The position numbers and the translations under genes were made by a program. The notes beneath the pieces were generated by a model that had not been told where the DNA came from, ran no database searches, and was given only the letters and a program-made list of their open reading frames with translations. A stretch of 60,433 nt of DNA from Tabrizicola sp. (GTDB lineage: Bacteria > Pseudomonadota > Alphaproteobacteria > Rhodobacterales > Rhodobacteraceae), in NCBI GenBank assembly GCA_025458105.1, contig JALOTD010000070.1, forward strand, positions 1 to 60,433. The letters run 5' to 3'. Shown in pieces: positions 36,939-46,607 of the stretch; position 1 is the first letter of the stretch, and each line of letters begins with the position of its first letter.

Positions 36939-37877
36939 ATGACTCGCCAGCCTGACCGCATCCTTCCGGGCGTCGTCCTGATGCTCGCCTTCTGCGCGCT
37001 TGCGCCGCTTCTGGACGTCTCGGCCAAACTTGCTGCCGAAGGCGGCATGCCTGTCGGCCAGATCACCACCGCCCGCTTCCTGGTGCAGGGCCTCTTGATG
37101 CTTCCCATCGTGCTGGTCATGGGCCTTGGCTTGCTGCTGTCGCCCCGCGCCTTGGCCTTCATCGCCCTGCGCGCCGTGTTCCTGATCCTGTCCACCTTCT
37201 CGTTCGTGTCCGGCATCGCCGTGATGCCCGTGGCCGACGCACTTGCCATCGCCTTTGTCGAGCCGTTCATCCTTCTGATCCTCGGCAGCCTGATCTTCGG
37301 CGACCAGGTGGGCCCCCGCCGAATTGCGGCCTGCGCCGTGGGCTTCTGCGGGGCGCTGTTCGTGATCCAGCCCTCGCTGCAGGTTTTTGGCCTTGTGGCA
37401 CTCTGGCCCTTGGGCACCGCATTCTTCTTCGCCTTCTACATGCTGGTGACCCGGTCCATCGCCGCCTACATGCACCCGGTCGCGATGCAGTTTCACACCT
37501 CCTGGACGGGGCTTCTGATCTGCCTGCCGGTGATGGTCGCCTTCAACGGCAGCGGCATCGGCCCGCTGGATCCGATCTGGCCTGCGGGCCTGAACTGGCT
37601 CTGGCTGGTGGGCGTCGGATTCTGGGCGGCGGTCAGCCACATGTGCATGACCTACGCCCTGAAATTCGCGCCCTCCGCGACCCTCGCCCCCTTGCACTAT
37701 TCCGAAATCGTCGTGGCCGTGATCCTGGGCTACCTGATCTTCGGCGATTTCCCGAACCCGCTGACCTGGGTCGGCATTGCGATCATCGTCGCTTCGGGCC
37801 TCTACATCATCCACCGCGAACGGGTCACCGCGCGGCAAGGGGTACGGGCGGCCGAGGCGCTGACACAAGCGCCCTGA
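36939..37877 (+). CDS. DMT-family (EamA) transporter
   Basis: A 312-residue inner-membrane protein with about ten hydrophobic segments in two EamA repeats. The second repeat ends with LAPLHYSEIVVAVILGYLIF, typical of the family. Such proteins export amino acids, amines or nucleotide precursors; the substrate is unknown. The gene stands alone, and its 3' end overlaps the convergent thiamine pyrophosphokinase gene by 53 bases. Confidence 0.88.
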   Translation: MTRQPDRILPGVVLMLAFCALAPLLDVSAKLAAEGGMPVGQITTARFLVQGLLMLPIVLVMGLGLLLSPRALAFIALRAVFLILSTFSFVSGIAVMPVADALAIAFVEPFILLILGSLIFGDQVGPRRIAACAVGFCGALFVIQPSLQVFGLVALWPLGTAFFFAFYMLVTRSIAAYMHPVAMQFHTSWTGLLICLPVMVAFNGSGIGPLDPIWPAGLNWLWLVGVGFWAAVSHMCMTYALKFAPSATLAPLHYSEIVVAVILGYLIFGDFPNPLTWVGIAIIVASGLYIIHRERVTARQGVRAAEALTQAP

Positions 37878-38520
37878 TCGCCGCGTCCAGTCGTCGCCGG
37901 GGCAGGATCACCAGCATGCCCGGCGCGTCGAATTCTAGTACCACCCGCCGCTCGGTCACCCGATTCGAGGTGCCGATCTGCCCGTCCGGCGCGAAGACCA
38001 GCCCGTCGATCGGCCATTCCAGCCCCGAACTGCGCCCCGTCACCCGCGCCAGCGGATAGAGCGACAATGGCTCGCCCGGAAGAACCGCAAGCTCCAGCCG
38101 CGGCGGCGCGGCAAAGGCCAGGTCGCGCGGACCGACCAGCAGGCAGCGCCGCCCGGCATGGGCCACCAACGTCGTCATCGCGGCCAACCCATGGTCCAGC
38201 CGCGCACCCGCAAAGCCCAGCGCCAGCACAAAGGGCGCCTCCAACGACCGCAGCGCCTTGTCAAAGTCCGTCGTCGCCTGCTCAGCCACAACATGCTGAC
38301 GGGATTTCGGAATTTCCAACCTTGCGCTCTGTGAAATCGAATCGAAATCCCCGATCACCGCCTCGGGCATCACGCCAAACTGCAGCAGCCGGTCCGCCCC
38401 GCTGTCGGCGGCCACGGTCACCGGCGCCCGCGACAAGCACAACGCCAGGTCACGACGCGCAAATGGTCCACCTCCCGCCAAGGTTATACCCCGCGCAGAC
38501 TGGACAATCGGCGGTTTCAT
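37825..38520 (-). CDS. thiN: Thiamine diphosphokinase
   Basis: A 231-residue enzyme that makes thiamine diphosphate from thiamine and ATP. AADSGADRLLQFG, VIGDFDSIS, TTDFDKAL and GARLDHGLA are the ATP, metal and thiamine motifs in the expected order. The ATG at 38520 has GGAG about 10 bases upstream; a TTG at 38571 is less likely. The C-terminus is a little longer than usual and overlaps the convergent transporter by 53 bases. Confidence 0.9.
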   Translation of the reverse strand: MKPPIVQSARGITLAGGGPFARRDLALCLSRAPVTVAADSGADRLLQFGVMPEAVIGDFDSISQSARLEIPKSRQHVVAEQATTDFDKALRSLEAPFVLALGFAGARLDHGLAAMTTLVAHAGRRCLLVGPRDLAFAAPPRLELAVLPGEPLSLYPLARVTGRSSGLEWPIDGLVFAPDGQIGTSNRVTERRVVLEFDAPGMLVILPRRRLDAAIRALVSAPRPPVPLAAR

Positions 38521-38690
38521 GCAAAACTGTCTCCAATTAAGGCAGGATTCTTTGGGTCCGGCCACAATCAATCCATCAAATTACCCATGTCTGTCCATGG
38601 ATTAGAACAGGGTGCGAGTACACTACGGCCACAGGCAAGGCGAAAGGCGGTCGCTGCACGCTGGAAGGCTTTGACGATCCCTTCAACACG

Positions 38691-40721
38691 ATGAAGGCGA
38701 TTGCAGAATATTTCCGCGACCTTGCGGCCGAGGATCGCTATTTCGGCGCAGAACCGCCGCAGCCGGATGCCGCCATGCTGCACCGGATCGCCGAGCGTGA
38801 GGTTTCCAGGCTGGTCGACTCAAAGGCCAGCGCTTCGGGCGTGTCCCTGCGCCAAACCGATGAAGACAGCCGCCCTTCGGCGCGCATCACCGGTCGGCCG
38901 CGCAACGCCGAAGGCGCCCGCAAGTCCACGAAGCCCGAGGTCGAGGTCCAATCCGAACCCACCGAACCGTCGTTGCAGGACGTGATCCCGCAAGGCGTTG
39001 CCGCCAAATTGGCCCGCATCCGCCAGTCGGTGAACCCGCCGCCGATTGCCGCCCCGTTTGAAGAAGAGATCCTGCGCTCGCTGTCCGACAGCAATCCCGC
39101 CGCTGACATGCCGGTCGAAGTCGCCCCGGTTGCCGACGTGCCTGCAGATGACAGTGGCGAAATGCTCAGCCGACTTGACGCGCTGATCCAAGACCCCGAG
39201 GGCGCGCCCGCTGTCGAGGCTGCAGCCGACGAACCAGTCGAATTGGCCGAAGCGGCCGCAAGTGACCTGTCCGAAGCCGTCGCCGCGCCCGCAGATGGTG
39301 CTGGGACCTCTGCCGTCGAAAGCTGGCTTGCCGAAGGGGGTGACAGCTTGCTCGACACTGACACCGCTGCAACGGAAGACACGGCTGACGCTGCAGCTTG
39401 GTCCGAAGTTGACGCTGTCACCGAAGAACTCGCCGCCGAGGCCGCACCCGTTGCCGACGAGATCGAGGCCGTGGACGCCGCCAGTGAAGCGACGGCAGAC
39501 GCAGAAACGGCAGACGCGTCCGATACCTGGTCGATGGCCGATGCAGAGGCAGTCCCTGCACCTGACGATGCGGCAGAAGAGGCCGTGACCGAAGCTGCGG
39601 ATCTATCTGGCACCTGGACCATGGACGAGGTCGAGGCTGATTCGGTTATCGATGCTGTCGAAGAACCCGAGGTCGCCGACCTGGCGCCGGACGCCGAGCT
39701 TTCCGGCGCACCAGCGGCAAAGGCCTCGGGCAAGACCAAGCGTGTCAGCTCGCGCATCGTTCGCATTCACGCCGAGGATGACACGCCCGATCCGGCCGCC
39801 ACGCGCACAGTTGCACCCGAGGGCGAGGACGCAGAGGTTGCGCGTCTTCTGCGCCAGGCCGATGACGTCATGGCCGAAGAAGAGAACCGCCGTCGTCAAG
39901 AGGCGCTCGCGCATCTGAAGGCTGCTGTGGCCGCAACCGAAGCCGACCGTGCTGCAACGGGAGAGCCGAAGAAAGCCTCGCCAACCGCGGGGCAAGAGGC
40001 CTATCGCGAGGATCTTGCGCAAGTCGTGCAGCCCGATCCGGAACCTGCGCCGCCCGAAGTCAAACCGCGTCGCAAGACCGTGTCCGTCCGCCCACAGGAA
40101 CCGCGCCCCGGGACGATCCGCCCTGGCATGATCAGCCCGCCACCGCTGGTTCTGGTGTCCGAACAGCGCATCGACCGCGCAGCACCGGCGGCGCCCGCCC
40201 CCGCGGTGGCGCCGGCGGCCTTTGCTCCCGGTCCGACCACACCCGGCATCGAAGGCCAGCCGACGGTTGCGCTGCGCACGGGCCGTCTGAGCGGAGCCAT
40301 CGGCGTCGGCGCTGCTGCAGCAACCGCCGTCCTGCCAGAACACAAGCTGGTTCTGGAACGTCCGGCCCAGGCAACTTCGACCGAGATCGACGAAGACGAT
40401 GACCTTGACGACTATCTGTCCGAAGCAGACGAGGCAGGCCTTGTCAGCTTTGCCGAACGCGTCGGGGTCAAGTCGATGGCCGACATGCTCGAAGCAGCCG
40501 CCGCCTATGCAACTTGCGTCGAAAAGCGCGAACAGTTCACCCGTCCGCAGTTGATGCGTCGGCTTGTGGCCACTGCCGGCGGCAAGCCGGTCAGCCGGGA
40601 AGAGGGTCTGCGCTCGTTCGGCACGCTACTGCGGACTGGCAGGATCGAAAAGGTCGCTCGCGGCCACTATGTCCTGGCAGACCAGTCGCCGTATTTGGCC
40701 GAAGCACGCCGCCTCAACTGA
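38691..40721 (+). CDS. Long acidic, low-complexity protein with conserved ends
   Basis: A 676-residue protein. The N-terminal 40 residues (MKAIAEYFRDLAAEDRYFGA) and the C-terminal 95 (LVSFAERVGVKSMADMLEAA, then RPQLMRRLVATAGGKPVSRE) look folded and conserved, while the roughly 500 residues between are rich in Ala, Glu, Asp and Pro and probably disordered. The last part resembles a winged-helix-like module. The frame is open upstream to 38541 and reads GRCTLEGFDDPFNT just before the ATG, which looks coding, so the real start may lie upstream behind an indel or an unusual start codon. I do not recognise a named family; the ends recall a Rhodobacterales-wide hypothetical protein. Confidence 0.75.
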   Translation: MKAIAEYFRDLAAEDRYFGAEPPQPDAAMLHRIAEREVSRLVDSKASASGVSLRQTDEDSRPSARITGRPRNAEGARKSTKPEVEVQSEPTEPSLQDVIPQGVAAKLARIRQSVNPPPIAAPFEEEILRSLSDSNPAADMPVEVAPVADVPADDSGEMLSRLDALIQDPEGAPAVEAAADEPVELAEAAASDLSEAVAAPADGAGTSAVESWLAEGGDSLLDTDTAATEDTADAAAWSEVDAVTEELAAEAAPVADEIEAVDAASEATADAETADASDTWSMADAEAVPAPDDAAEEAVTEAADLSGTWTMDEVEADSVIDAVEEPEVADLAPDAELSGAPAAKASGKTKRVSSRIVRIHAEDDTPDPAATRTVAPEGEDAEVARLLRQADDVMAEEENRRRQEALAHLKAAVAATEADRAATGEPKKASPTAGQEAYREDLAQVVQPDPEPAPPEVKPRRKTVSVRPQEPRPGTIRPGMISPPPLVLVSEQRIDRAAPAAPAPAVAPAAFAPGPTTPGIEGQPTVALRTGRLSGAIGVGAAAATAVLPEHKLVLERPAQATSTEIDEDDDLDDYLSEADEAGLVSFAERVGVKSMADMLEAAAAYATCVEKREQFTRPQLMRRLVATAGGKPVSREEGLRSFGTLLRTGRIEKVARGHYVLADQSPYLAEARRLN

Positions 40722-40756
40722 CCTGGCGGCACGTCGTACCGACATGGCGGATGGGT

Positions 40757-40984
40757 CTACCCATCCGCTTTTTCGTTCGGGTCAGCCTGACCGATGCCGC
40801 GAAAGATGAACCGGAACGGCAGCGCCCATAGGAAGCCCAGTCCGACATAGACCATCAGTTCCACCAGGATCGACGGGCGCTCGAACAAATCAATCACGTT
40901 GACCGCCGCAACCACATAAAGCGGAAGACCGATCAGAAGGATCACCAGCGCCCAGCGCCTGCGGGCCTTGTAACTCAGCGCCAT
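40757..40984 (-). CDS. DUF2842 family small membrane protein
   Basis: A 75-residue protein with two membrane segments (residues 11-30 and 43-60) and a charged C-terminus. The pattern RRWALVILLIGLPLYVVAAV and YVGLGFLWALPFRFIFRGIG is typical of DUF2842, an alphaproteobacterial family of unknown function. It follows purA by ten bases on the same strand and is probably co-transcribed. Confidence 0.87.
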   Translation of the reverse strand: MALSYKARRRWALVILLIGLPLYVVAAVNVIDLFERPSILVELMVYVGLGFLWALPFRFIFRGIGQADPNEKADG

Positions 40985-40994
40985 ACGTCCCCCT

Positions 40995-42287
40995 TCAGTC
41001 CGCGAACGGGTCGGTCACCAGGATCGTGTCATCCCGCTCGGGTGAGGTCGAAAGTAGCGCGACCGGGCACTGGATCAACTCCTCGATCCGGCGGACATAC
41101 TTGATCGCCGCGCCCGGCAGCTGCGCCCAGGACCGCGCCCCGGCCGTCGTCTCGGACCAGCCTTCCATCTCTTCGTAGATAGGTTTGCAGCGCGCCTGCT
41201 CGTCCGCCGCGATGGGCAGGTAATCCATACGCTTGCCGTCCAGATCATAGCCTACACAGATCTTCAGCGTCTTGAACCCGTCCAGCACGTCCAGCTTCGT
41301 CAGCGCGATCCCCGACACTCCGCTTGTCGCGCAGGTCTGCCGCACCAGCACTGCGTCAAACCAGCCGCAGCGCCGCTTGCGCCCCGTTACGGTGCCGAAC
41401 TCATGCCCCCGCTCGCCCAACCGTTCGCCATCCGCATCATGCAGCTCGGCCGGGAATGGACCTTCACCCACCCGCGTCGTATAGGCCTTCACGATCCCCA
41501 GCACGAAGTCGATGGCTGTGGGCCCCACCCCCGTCCCCGTTGCTGCCTGCCCCGCAATGGTGTTGGAGCTCGTGACATAGGGATAGGTCCCGTAGTCGAT
41601 GTCCAGCAGCGAGCCCTGCGCACCCTCAAACAGGATCCGCTTGCCCGCCCGCCGCGCCTCGTTCAGCACCTTCCAGACCGGCCCGGCATAGGGTTTGATC
41701 TTCGGCGCGATTTCCAGCAGCGAAGCTTTCAGCGCTGCGGGGTCCACCGGCTCCAGCCCCAGCCCCGCCCGCAAGGCGTTGTGATGGGTCAGCAAGCGGC
41801 CGATCCGCGTGTCCAGGGTCGCCGCGTCGAACAGGTCAGCCACCCGGATCGCCCGACGGCCGACCTTGTCCTCATAGGCTGGGCCGATCCCGCGCCCGGT
41901 GGTCCCGATCTTCGCCACCGAGGTCTGCGCCTCGCGACCCCGGTCCAACTCGCCATGGATCGGCAGGATCAGGCTGGCATTCTCGGCCAGCATCAGGTTC
42001 TCGGGGCTGACATCCACCCCCTGCCCACGCAGCTTTTCGATCTCGGCCACCAGATGCCAGGGGTCCACCACCACGCCGTTGCCGATCACTGACAACTTGC
42101 CCCCGCGCACGATGCCGGAGGGCAAGAGCGACAGCTTGTAAACGGTGTTCCCGATGACCAGCGTATGCCCGGCATTGTGCCCGCCCTGGAACCGCGCGAT
42201 CACATCGGCGCGTTCGGACAGCCAGTCGACCAGCTTGCCCTTGCCCTCATCGCCCCACTGGGCACCCACCACGACGACGTTGGCCAT
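40995..42287 (-). CDS. purA: Adenylosuccinate synthetase
   Basis: A 430-residue enzyme that joins IMP and aspartate with GTP in AMP synthesis. WGDEGKGK (11-18) with catalytic Asp13, GGHNAGHT with His41, [13 protein letters not shown] and [14 protein letters not shown] are all present, and the length is normal. The ATG at 42287 gives the standard N-terminus; eight further codons upstream are not typical. Confidence 0.95.
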   Translation of the reverse strand: MANVVVVGAQWGDEGKGKLVDWLSERADVIARFQGGHNAGHTLVIGNTVYKLSLLPSGIVRGGKLSVIGNGVVVDPWHLVAEIEKLRGQGVDVSPENLMLAENASLILPIHGELDRGREAQTSVAKIGTTGRGIGPAYEDKVGRRAIRVADLFDAATLDTRIGRLLTHHNALRAGLGLEPVDPAALKASLLEIAPKIKPYAGPVWKVLNEARRAGKRILFEGAQGSLLDIDYGTYPYVTSSNTIAGQAATGTGVGPTAIDFVLGIVKAYTTRVGEGPFPAELHDADGERLGERGHEFGTVTGRKRRCGWFDAVLVRQTCATSGVSGIALTKLDVLDGFKTLKICVGYDLDGKRMDYLPIAADEQARCKPIYEEMEGWSETTAGARSWAQLPGAAIKYVRRIEELIQCPVALLSTSPERDDTILVTDPFAD

Positions 42288-42353
42288 ACCGCTTCCCCGA
42301 GTCTGGTTCAAACCACGCGGGGTATATAGGCAGGCCGCAAAGGGGGAAACCCG

Positions 42354-42664
42354 TCAAATGCGCCTAGCAGTAAACCCCAGCATTTCCATGCCGGACTGCA
42401 GAGCCAGACACACAAAGGCGACGACAAGCAATCCGACAAAGGTGCGAACCAACCAGACCGGACGCCGCCCGTGAACAGCATCTGTACGCCCGTCGCAATG
42501 GAAAGCCATCCGGTGAACAGAAGCCACAGGACTGCAAATCCCGCCGTGTAGGGCGTGATCCTTCCCCGCATGATCTCGATGAAGATGTAAACCTCCATTC
42601 CCGCCAGTACCGCACCGCACAGCTGGCAGAACACTCCGCCTGACCGAAGCCACCCCGGCGTCAT
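42354..42664 (-). pseudogene. Small membrane protein gene with a frameshift
   Basis: From the ATG at 42664 one frame gives a start MTPGWLRSGG and three hydrophobic segments (VFCQLCGAVLAGMEVYIFIE, FAVLWLLFTGWLSIATG) up to about 42475. The natural continuation, TFVGLLVVAFVCLALQSGM and a stop at 42354, is in another frame. A one-base loss near a GGGCGGCGTCCGG run explains both halves. The joined protein would have about 103 residues and three or four membrane segments. The ATG overlaps the methyltransferase stop (ATGA). Function unknown; sequencing error is possible. Confidence 0.65.
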
Positions 42665-43395
42665 GCCACCCCCCCGACCGGGATAAAGTCCGGGCACCCC
42701 GACCTCACAGGCCCGCCCGCGGCATCGCCATACCAGCGCTCCACCCGCAACCCCGCAACCGCAATCGCCCCGGCCAGCTCGTCAAACCCCGGAAACGCGA
42801 TCCGCGACCGTGCCTGCCAGTGGCGACCGTCCTGCGCCAGGTAATGCGTCTCATATTCGACCACCCCCGGCACATCGGTCTCGCTGGCCTCGTTCCACCG
42901 TTCGACCCGGCCAAATTCCGGATGTAGCCGTACCTCTCGTGTCGCCTCCGGCGTCCACTCCGTCCACTCCCGCGCCTCGGGATTGCGGCTGTCAAAAAAG
43001 AACCGGCCACCGGGCACCAAGTGACAAGAGATGGTGTTCAGGCAAGCCGCCCGATCCTCGGGAGTCGCAAGCGTCTGGAACGCATGCCCCGTCATCACCA
43101 CCGCCTGAAACCGCCGTCCCAGGTCCAGCCCCTGCGCCGCCGCCTCGAGCCAGCGCACCCTCTCGCCCCCGGGCCGCGCTCGCGCTACCGCCAGCATCGC
43201 AGCCGCCGGATCGACCCCCACAACCTCCGCACCGCGCGCCGCCACGGCAACCGAGAAGATCCCGGTCCCGCAGCCGAGGTCCAGGACCGAGCCAGCCCCT
43301 TCGAGCAGCGTCAGGAACCAGTCGAAGTCCACCGGCCAGGGATTGTCCCAGTCGTAGAACCGCGCGAGCGCCGGATCGTCGTAAAGCGCGTCCAT
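42661..43395 (-). CDS. Class I SAM-dependent methyltransferase
   Basis: A 244-residue methyltransferase. Motif I is VLDLGCGTGIFSVAVAARGA (near 37-56), then VVGVDPAAAML as the acidic SAM ribose contact, and HLVPGGRFFFDSRN after motif III. Relatives are annotated as small-molecule or cyclopropane/ubiquinone-type methyltransferases; the substrate is not deducible. The downstream membrane protein gene overlaps it by four bases. Confidence 0.88.
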   Translation of the reverse strand: MDALYDDPALARFYDWDNPWPVDFDWFLTLLEGAGSVLDLGCGTGIFSVAVAARGAEVVGVDPAAAMLAVARARPGGERVRWLEAAAQGLDLGRRFQAVVMTGHAFQTLATPEDRAACLNTISCHLVPGGRFFFDSRNPEAREWTEWTPEATREVRLHPEFGRVERWNEASETDVPGVVEYETHYLAQDGRHWQARSRIAFPGFDELAGAIAVAGLRVERWYGDAAGGPVRSGCPDFIPVGGVA

Positions 43396-43463
43396 TCCAG
43401 GCCTTTGCCTCCACCCTGGACAAGGCTAGCATGGCCCGACCGACACCGAGAAGGACGAAACCC

Positions 43464-43859
43464 ATGGGCATCCTCCTGCGCTGGCTTGGCGCGTTCCTGC
43501 TACTGGCCGCGATCTTCAACCCGACGCGTTGGAACTATGTCACCTGGGCGACCGAGAACTGGTCCGAGCAGATGCCCCTGATCGTCTTCCTCGGGCTGAT
43601 CCTTGCGGTGCTGGCCATGATCTACCTTGTCTCGACCATGCGCTCGATCGGACTCCTTGGCGCGATCGTCATCGCCGCCATCTTTGCCGCGGGCCTCTGG
43701 GTGCTGACTGACTGGGGCCTTCTCGGTCTGTCCAACGCGGCGCTGAACGTTTGGCTCACGATCCTCGTCCTTAGCCTGATCCTCGGAATCGGGATGAGCT
43801 GGTCGATCCTGCGTCAGCGCCTATCCGGCCAGCAGACCACGGACGAGGTCGATGGCTGA
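43464..43859 (+). CDS. Small four-helix membrane protein (DUF6524-like)
   Basis: A 131-residue protein with four hydrophobic segments (near residues 4-20, 37-58, 64-84 and 91-113). GAAGGAC precedes the ATG at 43464. MGILLRWLGAFLLLAAIFNP and NYVTWATENW match an uncharacterised proteobacterial membrane family (DUF6524, from memory). It overlaps the next gene by 8 bases. Confidence 0.78.
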   Translation: MGILLRWLGAFLLLAAIFNPTRWNYVTWATENWSEQMPLIVFLGLILAVLAMIYLVSTMRSIGLLGAIVIAAIFAAGLWVLTDWGLLGLSNAALNVWLTILVLSLILGIGMSWSILRQRLSGQQTTDEVDG

Positions 43860-44238
43860 AACCTTCCTCTACCTCACTCTCGGCACGAACGACCTGCGCC
43901 GCGCCGCGCGGTTCTTCGACGCTGTCCTCGCCCCTCTCGGGCTGATCCGTCGTGCGACAGAACCGACCGAGGTCGGCTACGGCTTACCCGACGACCGGCG
44001 CACCCGGCTTTGGGTCACCCTGCCCTTCGACGGCAAGTCCGCGACCGCAGGCAACGGCTCGATGCCTGCGCTCGTGGCGCCCAGCCGGAAAGCAGTCGAC
44101 GCCTTTCACGCCGCCGCCCTCGTTCATGGCGGAACGGATGAGGGCGCCCCGGGCCTGCGTCCCTATGGTCCCTCCTTCTACGCCGCCTATGTCCGCGACC
44201 CCGACGGCAACAAGCTCTCGGCAGTTTGCGAAGACTGA
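43852..44238 (+). CDS. VOC-family (glyoxalase/bleomycin-resistance fold) protein
   Basis: A 128-residue single-domain VOC protein. It starts with the usual LTLGTNDLRRAARFFDAVLA and ends with FYAAYVRDPDGNKLSAVCED, which carries the typical metal-site Glu near the end. The fold serves dioxygenases, isomerases and antibiotic-binding proteins, so the role is open. It overlaps the upstream membrane protein gene by 8 bases. Confidence 0.85.
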   Translation: MAETFLYLTLGTNDLRRAARFFDAVLAPLGLIRRATEPTEVGYGLPDDRRTRLWVTLPFDGKSATAGNGSMPALVAPSRKAVDAFHAAALVHGGTDEGAPGLRPYGPSFYAAYVRDPDGNKLSAVCED

Positions 44239-44458
44239 GAGATCCGGCCCTTGCTTCAAGACCAAACATTTCCGCCAGAGGTTCCAGCCGCCAGCAGAGG
44301 GCGCGGCCTCCGGGGCATATCCCGCGGCTGCGCCGTCCGCGGGGCTCGATGCCCCAAGGACGGCCGCCCGTTGCCAAGTGCCGCCTCCGCCCTTGCGCGC
44401 CCGGCCCCTTCCGCCTAGATAGGCGCGTCAGCCGCACGGAAGCCCGTCAGGAAGCCTT

Positions 44459-44851
44459 ATGGAAAACGTCGTCCTCGCCATCCACCTGATCCTCGCCCTT
44501 CTTTTGATCGGCGTCGTGCTCCTGCAGCGCTCCGAAGGCGGCGGTCTTGGGATCGGCGGCGGCGGCAATGCAATGTCCGCCCGCTCGGCCGCCACGGGCC
44601 TGACGAAGGTCACCTGGCTTCTCGCAGCCGCTTTCATCGTCACCTCGATCACGCTGACAATCCTTGCGACCCGGGGCGGCGAAGGCGGCTCGGTCGTGGA
44701 CAATCTGGCGACCGAGGCTCCGGCGACCGACGCACCGGCCACTCCTGCGACTCCCGGGCTCGGCGGCGACCTCCTGCCGCCGACCAGCGGCGATGCCCCA
44801 GCGACACCGCCCCAGGCTGACGAGCCGCCTGCCCCCGCCACGACCCCCTGA
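44459..44851 (+). CDS. secG: Preprotein translocase subunit SecG
   Basis: A 130-residue SecG, a component of the SecYEG channel. Two membrane segments (residues 3-20 and 55-75) flank the conserved LLQRSEGGGLGIGGGGNAMS loop. The C-terminal 50 residues are Ala/Pro/Thr-rich and variable, as in other alphaproteobacteria. It precedes pyrG by 145 bases. The 220 bases before it hold no clear gene or RNA. Confidence 0.92.
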   Translation: MENVVLAIHLILALLLIGVVLLQRSEGGGLGIGGGGNAMSARSAATGLTKVTWLLAAAFIVTSITLTILATRGGEGGSVVDNLATEAPATDAPATPATPGLGGDLLPPTSGDAPATPPQADEPPAPATTP

Positions 44852-44907
44852 CCCCACAACCTTTGGGTTTCAGACCGTTTTCGCCCGCATGATCTAGCGG
44901 TCGGGCG

Positions 44908-44936
44908 TTGCCTTGCGATGCGGGAGGCTCTATAGG
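44908..44936 (+). promoter_or_regulatory. Possible housekeeping promoter for pyrG
   Basis: TTGCCT (44908-44913) and TATAGG (44931-44936) are separated by 17 bases and lie about 60 bases before the pyrG ATG. The match to sigma-70 boxes is moderate and not otherwise supported. Confidence 0.35.
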
Positions 44937-44996
44937 TCAACTCCCGTGGTGCTGCGATTCCACCCATACGAATCGCCTTGAACACGGGGGCCAGGC

Positions 44997-46583
44997 ATGG
45001 CGCGTTACATCTTCATCACCGGCGGCGTCGTTTCCTCCCTCGGCAAGGGCCTGGCCTCCGCAGCCCTTGGCGCATTGTTGCAGGCCCGCGGCTACACTGT
45101 CCGGCTTCGGAAACTCGACCCCTACCTGAACGTCGACCCCGGCACGATGTCGCCCTTCGAACATGGCGAGGTCTTCGTCACCGACGACGGGGCCGAGACC
45201 GACCTCGACCTCGGCCACTACGAACGCTTCACCGGCGTCCACGCGCGGACCACCGACTCGATCTCCTCCGGCCGCATCTACTCGAATGTCCTCGAAAAGG
45301 AACGCCGCGGCGACTACCTGGGGAAAACCATCCAGGTCATCCCCCACGTCACCAACGAGATCAAGGACTTCCTGCGCATCGGCGACGACGAGGTCGACTT
45401 CATGCTGTGCGAGATCGGCGGCACCGTCGGCGACATCGAAGGCCTGCCCTTCTTCGAATCCATCCGCCAGTTCATCCACGAACGCCCGCGCGGCCAGTCG
45501 ATCCTGATGCACCTGACGCTGCTGCCCTACCTATCGGCATCAGGGGAACTGAAGACCAAGCCCACCCAGCACAGCGTCAAGGAACTGCAATCCATCGGCC
45601 TTGCCCCCGACGTCCTCGTCTGCCGATCCGAACACCCGATCCCCGAACGCGAACTGGAAAAGATCGCCCTCTTCTGCAACGTCCGCAAACAGGCCGTGGT
45701 CCCCGCCTATGACCTGAAGACGATCTACGAAGCCCCCCTCGCCTACCACAAGGCGGGCCTAGACCAGGCGGTCCTCGACGCCTTCGGCATCACCCCCGCG
45801 CCCAAGCCCAACCTCGCCCGCTGGGAAGACGTGATGGACCGGATCTCCCACCCCGAGGGCGAGGTCCGCGTCGCCATCGTCGGCAAGTACACCCAGCTGG
45901 AAGACGCCTACAAATCCATCGCCGAGGCGCTGACCCACGGCGGCATGGCGAACCGGACGAAAGTCCGCGCCTTCCACGCCATCCTCGTCCCTGGCGGCTT
46001 TGGCGAACGCGGAACCGAAGGCAAGATCAAGGCCGCCCGCTATGCCCGCGAAAAGAAGATCCCCTATCTCGGCATCTGCCTCGGCATGCAGATGGCCGTG
46101 ATCGAGGCCGCGCGGAACCTTGTCGGCGTCAAGAATGCCGGGTCCGAGGAGTTCGACCACGAGGCCGGCGCGAAACGCTTCACCCCCGTCGTCTACCACC
46201 TGAAGGAATGGGTCCAGGGCAACCACACGGTGCGGCGGAAAGCCGACGACGCCAAAGGCGGCACCATGCGCCTTGGCGCCTATACCGCGAACCTCAAGGA
46301 TGGCTCTGCCGTCGCCCGCATCTACGGCACCAACGTGATCGAGGAACGCCACCGCCACCGGTACGAGGTCGACATCCAGTACCGCGAGCAGCTGGAGAAA
46401 TGCGGGTTGATCTTCTCCGGCATGTCCCCCGACGGCAAACTGCCCGAGATCGTCGAGGTCAAGGACCACCCCTGGTTCATCGGCGTCCAGTTCCACCCCG
46501 AGCTGAAGTCCAAGCCGTTTGCTCCGCATCCGTTGTTCGCGGATTTCGTGCGCGCGGCGGTGGAGGGGGCGCGGTTGGTGTGA
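44997..46583 (+). CDS. pyrG: CTP synthase with a short internal deletion
   Basis: A 528-residue CTP synthase, which aminates UTP with glutamine. The synthetase P-loop SSLGKGLAS is at 13-21, and the glutaminase domain has LGICLGMQ (Cys nucleophile) and FHPEL. Rhodobacterales enzymes have about 547 residues. Here NRTKVRA is joined straight to [14 protein letters not shown] near residue 326 (base 45972), skipping about 19 residues that are present in all CTP synthases I know (the segment around VDSEIFE). The deletion is in frame. Because pyrG is usually essential, an assembly error is the first suspicion. CTP is also the donor for the CMP-sugars of this window. Confidence 0.92.
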   Translation: MARYIFITGGVVSSLGKGLASAALGALLQARGYTVRLRKLDPYLNVDPGTMSPFEHGEVFVTDDGAETDLDLGHYERFTGVHARTTDSISSGRIYSNVLEKERRGDYLGKTIQVIPHVTNEIKDFLRIGDDEVDFMLCEIGGTVGDIEGLPFFESIRQFIHERPRGQSILMHLTLLPYLSASGELKTKPTQHSVKELQSIGLAPDVLVCRSEHPIPERELEKIALFCNVRKQAVVPAYDLKTIYEAPLAYHKAGLDQAVLDAFGITPAPKPNLARWEDVMDRISHPEGEVRVAIVGKYTQLEDAYKSIAEALTHGGMANRTKVRAFHAILVPGGFGERGTEGKIKAARYAREKKIPYLGICLGMQMAVIEAARNLVGVKNAGSEEFDHEAGAKRFTPVVYHLKEWVQGNHTVRRKADDAKGGTMRLGAYTANLKDGSAVARIYGTNVIEERHRHRYEVDIQYREQLEKCGLIFSGMSPDGKLPEIVEVKDHPWFIGVQFHPELKSKPFAPHPLFADFVRAAVEGARLV

Positions 46584-46607
46584 GTCTAGACTTCTCAAGG
46601 TCCTGTC

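Noticed and set aside
44852..44996. A possible tRNA or small RNA between secG and pyrG
   Set aside because: Only a weak 5-base stem is seen, with no cloverleaf or T-loop sequence.
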